The notes under the pieces were generated by a model that saw only the letters and a program-made list of their open reading frames with translations, did no database searches and was not told the DNA's origin. A DNA stretch of 64,000 bases from Parascedosporium putredinis (taxonomy: Eukaryota; Ascomycota; Sordariomycetes; Microascales; Microascaceae), in NCBI GenBank assembly GCA_949357655.1, contig CASHTG010000008.1:496001-560000 (forward strand), in the 5' to 3' direction. The translations under genes were made by a program, and so were the position numbers. Of this stretch, positions 60,447 to 64,000 are shown in pieces. Numbering within the stretch: the stretch's first letter is position 1; each line of letters starts with the position of its first letter.

Positions 60447-61471
60447 ATGCACCGCCTCGCCCGCCCCGTACGGCCCACCCACCTCCCCGTCGGCGGTTCC
60501 TCTCCCGCCCTCTTCTCCTCCACCTCCCGCGCCGCCGCCCTCGCCTCGTCGACCTCGTTCGCCAGCGCCTACCCCAAGTCCTGCCTCCGCAGCGGCACGA
60601 AACGCATCTCCAAGTTTCAGCAGCACCAGCTCGCGCCCCGCCTCTCGGTGAGCTTTGCCCGAACCGCGACGACCTACAGCTCCAAGCAGCAGCAGCAGCA
60701 GCAAAGCCTCGAGGAGGCCGCCGCCGAGGCCGAGGCCGACTACGTCTCCTCCGCTAGCTCGCCGACGCTCGTGAGCGACCTTTCCGATGCCTCGACGTAC
60801 GTTGACTCGCCGCTCGGTTCCCCCTACGCCACCGAGTGGGGTGTGGATTGGTCCACCTCGTTCCAGGGCATCGGCGCCGCGCCCTTTTCCGCTGAAATTT
60901 CCGAAGTCCTTAGGCGGCCGATAAAGACGGAGGACGTCGAGATCAAGCCCGACGGCATCCTGTACCTCCCCGAGATCAAGTACAGAAACATACTCTTCGA
61001 TGCTTTTGGTCCTGGTGGCTGGGGCATGGTTCCTAGGGGCCCTGTGCAGGTCGGTGCCAAGATCGTCACCCGCGAGTGGGCCCTAATCGCTCAGGGACGG
61101 TAAGCTCTTCCATTTCCATGGCTCCCCTAGTCTACCTAGTACGCGTTCCTAGCTAATTCTTCTTCCCATCAATGCAGATTCGTCAGCCAAGCCCAAGGCG
61201 AAAACACCTACTTCAGCAAGGAGCAGATCCCCGCGCCGTCGAGGCCTGCAAATCCAACGCCCTCATGCGCTGCTGCAAAGATCTCGGCGTCGCCTCCGAG
61301 CTTTGGGACCGCACCTTTATCCGCTCCTACAAGGCCGCCCACGCACAGGAGCTCTGGGTCGAGCATGTCGTCAACAAACGCCGCATCAAGATTTGGATCA
61401 AGAAGGGCGACAAGGTCGAGTACCCCTTCAAGGCTGCCGGACCCCCTTCTGCCTCTGCCAGGTCGGCTTAA
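60447..61471 (+). CDS. MGM101: Mgm101 mitochondrial DNA maintenance recombinase
   Basis: Exon 1 is taken from the in-frame ATG 60447 to 61099; exon 2 is 61178-61471. The length is about 315 residues. The N-terminal part is basic and Ser/Ala/Pro-rich (a plausible mitochondrial presequence), with a six-Gln run at 60687-60704. The conserved core is unmistakable: DWSTSFQGIGAAPFSAE, RPIKTEDVEIKPDGILYLPE, NILFDAFGPGGWGMVPRGPV, REWALIAQGR spliced to FVSQAQGENTYFSKEQIP, then EACKSNALMRCCKDLGVASE, LWDRTFIRSYK and NKRRIKIWIKK. Mgm101 is a Rad52-like single-strand annealing protein of mtDNA nucleoids. One base is missing near 61231-61238. Another ATG at 60392 lies in a different frame; with two further undercalled bases it could be the true start, so the N-terminus is uncertain. 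Confidence 0.9.
60687..60704 (+). repeat. CAG repeat encoding polyglutamine
   Basis: Consecutive CAG codons, ending in CAA, encode a short Gln run between the presequence and the acidic linker of the Mgm101 protein. Confidence 0.85.
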
Positions 61472-62153
61472 TGGATAGGTACGACTTGTTGCAAAAATAA
61501 AAACAAAAATAAACAAGATCTTGGGAGATGACTCTCCTCAATGGGGTTTATACACGGCATACAACCATCGCTCGGAGAGGACGCCTCCTGTCCCCTACTT
61601 TTCTTAATACCACGACGCACGGTCTATACTTCGCTCATGTATTTTTTTCTTTGTTTTACCCACTCAATCACCAAGCTCGGAAGCGAGATACCTGTACTAT
61701 TTTACACTCACACACAGCATGGAGAGGCTATGGAGCAGGCAAGAAGATGAGGCGTTACTGGGGGAAAAGAAGAAGCAAGGCAGAGAAGGAAATACGCCAG
61801 AGGCAGCGGGGCCTCGTGTATCTATTGTAAAAATACAACAACAACCAGCTCAGTCACCAAAGAGATAAGACTCTCTCAAACTCGAGATCCCTCCTTAGGC
61901 TAGTAAGGTGTGAAAACATGAGTTTGTCCCGGACAATGCGTACATTAAAAGTACGCGTCTATAGTTACCGATCGGTAACCAGCTTCTCTGTAGCATCGCC
62001 CTCCCCGACACCGCTGGGAGGGAACGACAGGAGAAACCATGTGGACAAAAACCATAAACCAGAGACCATAAAGAACGCCATCCATTAATAGAAGCTAGGT
62101 GAACCACTTGCACATAGGGCATGTTTTGGGCAAGGTTTCCCTTTCCCGAAACA
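61472..62153. other. Intergenic, convergent 3' ends
   Basis: About 680 bases between the stop codons of the Mgm101 and REEP-type genes. No supported ORF. Confidence 0.55.
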
Positions 62154-63562
62154 TTACTGTGGGCTCTTGTTCACGCTAGAGCTATGGCCAGTGCTTTCCT
62201 CTACCGGTGTCGTTCCCGATCCCCAACCCCACGGCATCCAGGAACCGCCACCACCTGGCGTGGTCGCGCTAGTTCGGTGCCGGAGGTTTGGATCTTCTTC
62301 CGCAGCACTGTCGACATCGATCTTTTCGAAATCGACCTCGCTGCGGCTTTTGCTGAGGCCACTCCAGGAGCTGAGGCCGCTTGGGGGACGCTCATCAGGT
62401 GGTGAGATATCTGTAGGAGACCTCGGTGCGTCGCCGGTCGCGCGGATAGTATCCTCCCGCTCAATCGTACGAGCCTCGCGGTCGAGCGCATTGAGAACCG
62501 CGGTTAGCCGGTCCCTCTGTGCGGCAATAAAGTTGATCTTGTCTGCGCCTTGCAGGTTGGCAGGGATGAGGCTTCCAGAAGCACTTAGTCCGCGATCCGC
62601 GGATGAAGTGGCAGAGGAGCCAGTGCCAGCCGTCATAGCTGTGGAGACAGCGGAGGCCAAGAAACCGTAAAAATCGGCACTTGTCGAAGCGGCCGCACCT
62701 GCGACGCCAGGGCGGCTGATACCGGCTCCGGCCCAGCGCGCCGCGGGGACGCTGAAGCGGGATAGTAGGTTTTGCGTGTAGCTTTGGGCGTTTCCGGTTT
62801 GGGAGGCGGCTGCCGGCGCAGGCTCCTCGGGAGGCATGCCCAGAACCTTAGTCTTGAGCAGTGCAATCGCCTGCTTCAGGTATGAGAGGCCTGCAGCCTT
62901 GAGGCGCTCGTGAGTGCTGGCAATGAAGTCCTCGATCTTAGTCTCGTTCTGCTCGAGGTAGGGGTGGACGTAGGTCTGGTAAAGGATGCGAGCGCCTTGC
63001 GTCTGGGGAAGCACGAGGTAAAGTAGGAAGACAAGGCGGATGTAGGCGTAGAAAGGAACCCTATGGCGAGCGAACAAGAGAGTAAAGAAGTCAGCAAAAA
63101 CGAAACTGTCGTCGAACTGAGGGGTCGGCGCAGCACTCCAGGGCATGCACCATCTCCCCACTGTGAACAACGTCACGGGCAGCACGCGCGGGTGGCATGA
63201 AGGGACAAATCCTCACCAGAAAAGGAACCATTCAGTCCATGATTCCACCAGGAGAGCGCAGGCCAAAACGACCCAATACATGAGCCATGGCGTTAGTTCG
63301 GCAGGGTCGGAGGTCTTGAGGGCTTTGTATGACGCGAAGAGGGGAAAGAGAAACGATGCGATAGAACTACGGTGTCGCGCGCGGGTTAGTTTAGATTCCT
63401 CGCGGCCTCAGTCAGACCATCGGCCACGATAATAGAGCATTTCGATCTGTCTCCTAGGGTTTTGGGTCTTGCGACCCGTCGCTCACAAGGCAGGAGGGTG
63501 GGGAAATTGGTGTGCGGGGCTCCAGGCACTCACGATAGGAGCTTCGCAAAGATGTCAAACAT
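62154..63562 (-). CDS. TB2/DP1/HVA22 (Yop1/REEP) ER membrane-shaping protein with long C-terminal tail
   Basis: Three exons (63562-63534, 63366-63217, 63060-62154) encode 361 residues without frame breaks. The start MFDIFAKLLS leads to the TB2/DP1 domain: SIASFLFPLFASYKALK, LTPWLMYWVVLACALLVESW, TEWFLFW joined to VPFYAYIRLVFLLYLVLPQ, then TQGARILYQTYVHPYLEQNE. An amphipathic helix (IEDFIASTHERLKAAG) follows. The remaining roughly 230 residues are disordered, Ser/Ala/Gly-rich, with a possible coiled coil (AAQRDRLTAVLNALDREA). Yop1/REEP proteins bend tubular ER membranes. This is longer than yeast Yop1 (about 180 residues) and fits the longer filamentous-fungal form. Confidence 0.9.
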
Positions 63563-64000
63563 GGCTGCTTGGGTCGCCGCCTAATCACGGCAGAAGAAGC
63601 GCAGGTTGTGGCAGAAGGGGGTGAAAATGTGGATATATCCTCGTGAAAAGAAATTATATTTCTTGGGGCAGGTTCTAACTGAAGGAGCTCGAGGAAAATA
63701 GAAGATTGGGATCATGGAATAGGAATCGTTGGAAAGGAAGGAGCCCAAAGTACAAACGGTCAGAAGGAAAGGCGCGGGTCGCTCGGTGCACGAGGACAGG
63801 CGCAACGCCAGGCTTAAAGGGCCAGACCAGGCTCACCATTACGCCACGGGTACCTCACGCACAAGTCCACCCCCATCCACCAGGCCGGACCAGGCCAGGC
63901 CAGACCTCCGGCCGTTCAGTAGCGGGGTCCTAGCAACAAGGTAGCCGGCCAGCTACGATCCTCATAAAATTAATCGAGGTTTATGCTGATGCTGAGACAT
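63563..64000. other. Upstream region of the REEP-type gene to the window edge
   Basis: This should contain the promoter of the gene starting at 63562. A CCAGGCCGGACCAGGCCAGGCC-like short repeat lies around 63880-63902. No supported ORF. Confidence 0.45.

Noticed and set aside
1103..61471. Programmed frameshifting or mass pseudogenisation as the cause of the broken frames
   Set aside because: Breaks occur at random homopolymers without slippery-site or pseudoknot context, affect essential genes, and nearly all go the same way, which fits undercalled bases better.

Overview
The window looks like nuclear DNA of a filamentous ascomycete (Pezizomycotina), most likely a Sordariomycete. The evidence is short spliceosomal introns (GTRNGY donor, CTRAC-like branch point, YAG acceptor), pyrimidine-rich leaders, plant-cell-wall enzymes including an AA9-CBM1 polysaccharide monooxygenase, a PTH11/rhodopsin-type membrane protein and a DUF8035-type protein. 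No bacterial operons, rRNA, convincing tRNA, CRISPR array or transposon was recognised. Species cannot be assigned from sequence alone.

Layout. 0-9 kb: a gene cut by the left edge (-), a conserved protein with a five-copy 25-residue repeat (-, 1.1-3.4 kb), and a small conserved protein with a disordered N-terminal part (+, 7.4-8.7 kb). 12.7-14.4 kb: DUF8035-type protein (+). 16.9-20.0 kb: convergent pair of a secreted SGNH/CE16-type acetylesterase (+) and an AA9 LPMO with CBM1 (-). 25.0-27.3 kb: Trf4/Cid14-type non-canonical poly(A) polymerase (-). 28.3-31.0 kb: GH67 alpha-glucuronidase (-). 34.6-35.3 kb: small secreted LPMO-like protein with N-terminal histidine (+). 36.6-37.1 kb: Cys-rich metallothionein-like protein (+). 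37.8-38.8 kb: Yip1 (-), divergent from Pam16/Tim16 (+, 39.5-40.0 kb). 42.2-44.3 kb: Cys-rich, Ser/Thr-rich single-pass membrane protein (-). 49.4-51.3 kb: fungal rhodopsin/PTH11-like seven-helix protein (-). 56.1-58.6 kb: biotin-protein ligase (-). 60.4-61.5 kb: Mgm101 mitochondrial recombinase (+). 62.2-63.6 kb: TB2/DP1/HVA22 (Yop1/REEP) ER-shaping protein (-). The rest is long intergenic DNA with simple repeats.

Functional themes. Four secreted carbohydrate-active or LPMO-like genes lie within about 19 kb (16.9-35.3 kb). The acetylesterase and alpha-glucuronidase would remove acetyl and (methyl)glucuronosyl side groups from glucuronoxylan, and the AA9 enzyme would attack cellulose. Most other genes are housekeeping: Golgi and ER membranes, mitochondrial import and DNA maintenance, biotinylation, RNA surveillance.

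Sequence quality. About two thirds of the recognisable genes can only be read through by supposing one missing base at short homopolymers, mostly C or G runs. More than 30 such sites occur, nearly all in the same direction. This is the signature of uncorrected sequencing undercalls, not mass pseudogenisation. One defect differs: an in-frame TAG in the GH67 gene. Gene ends below are those of the corrected reading, and the apparent breaks are listed in each entry.
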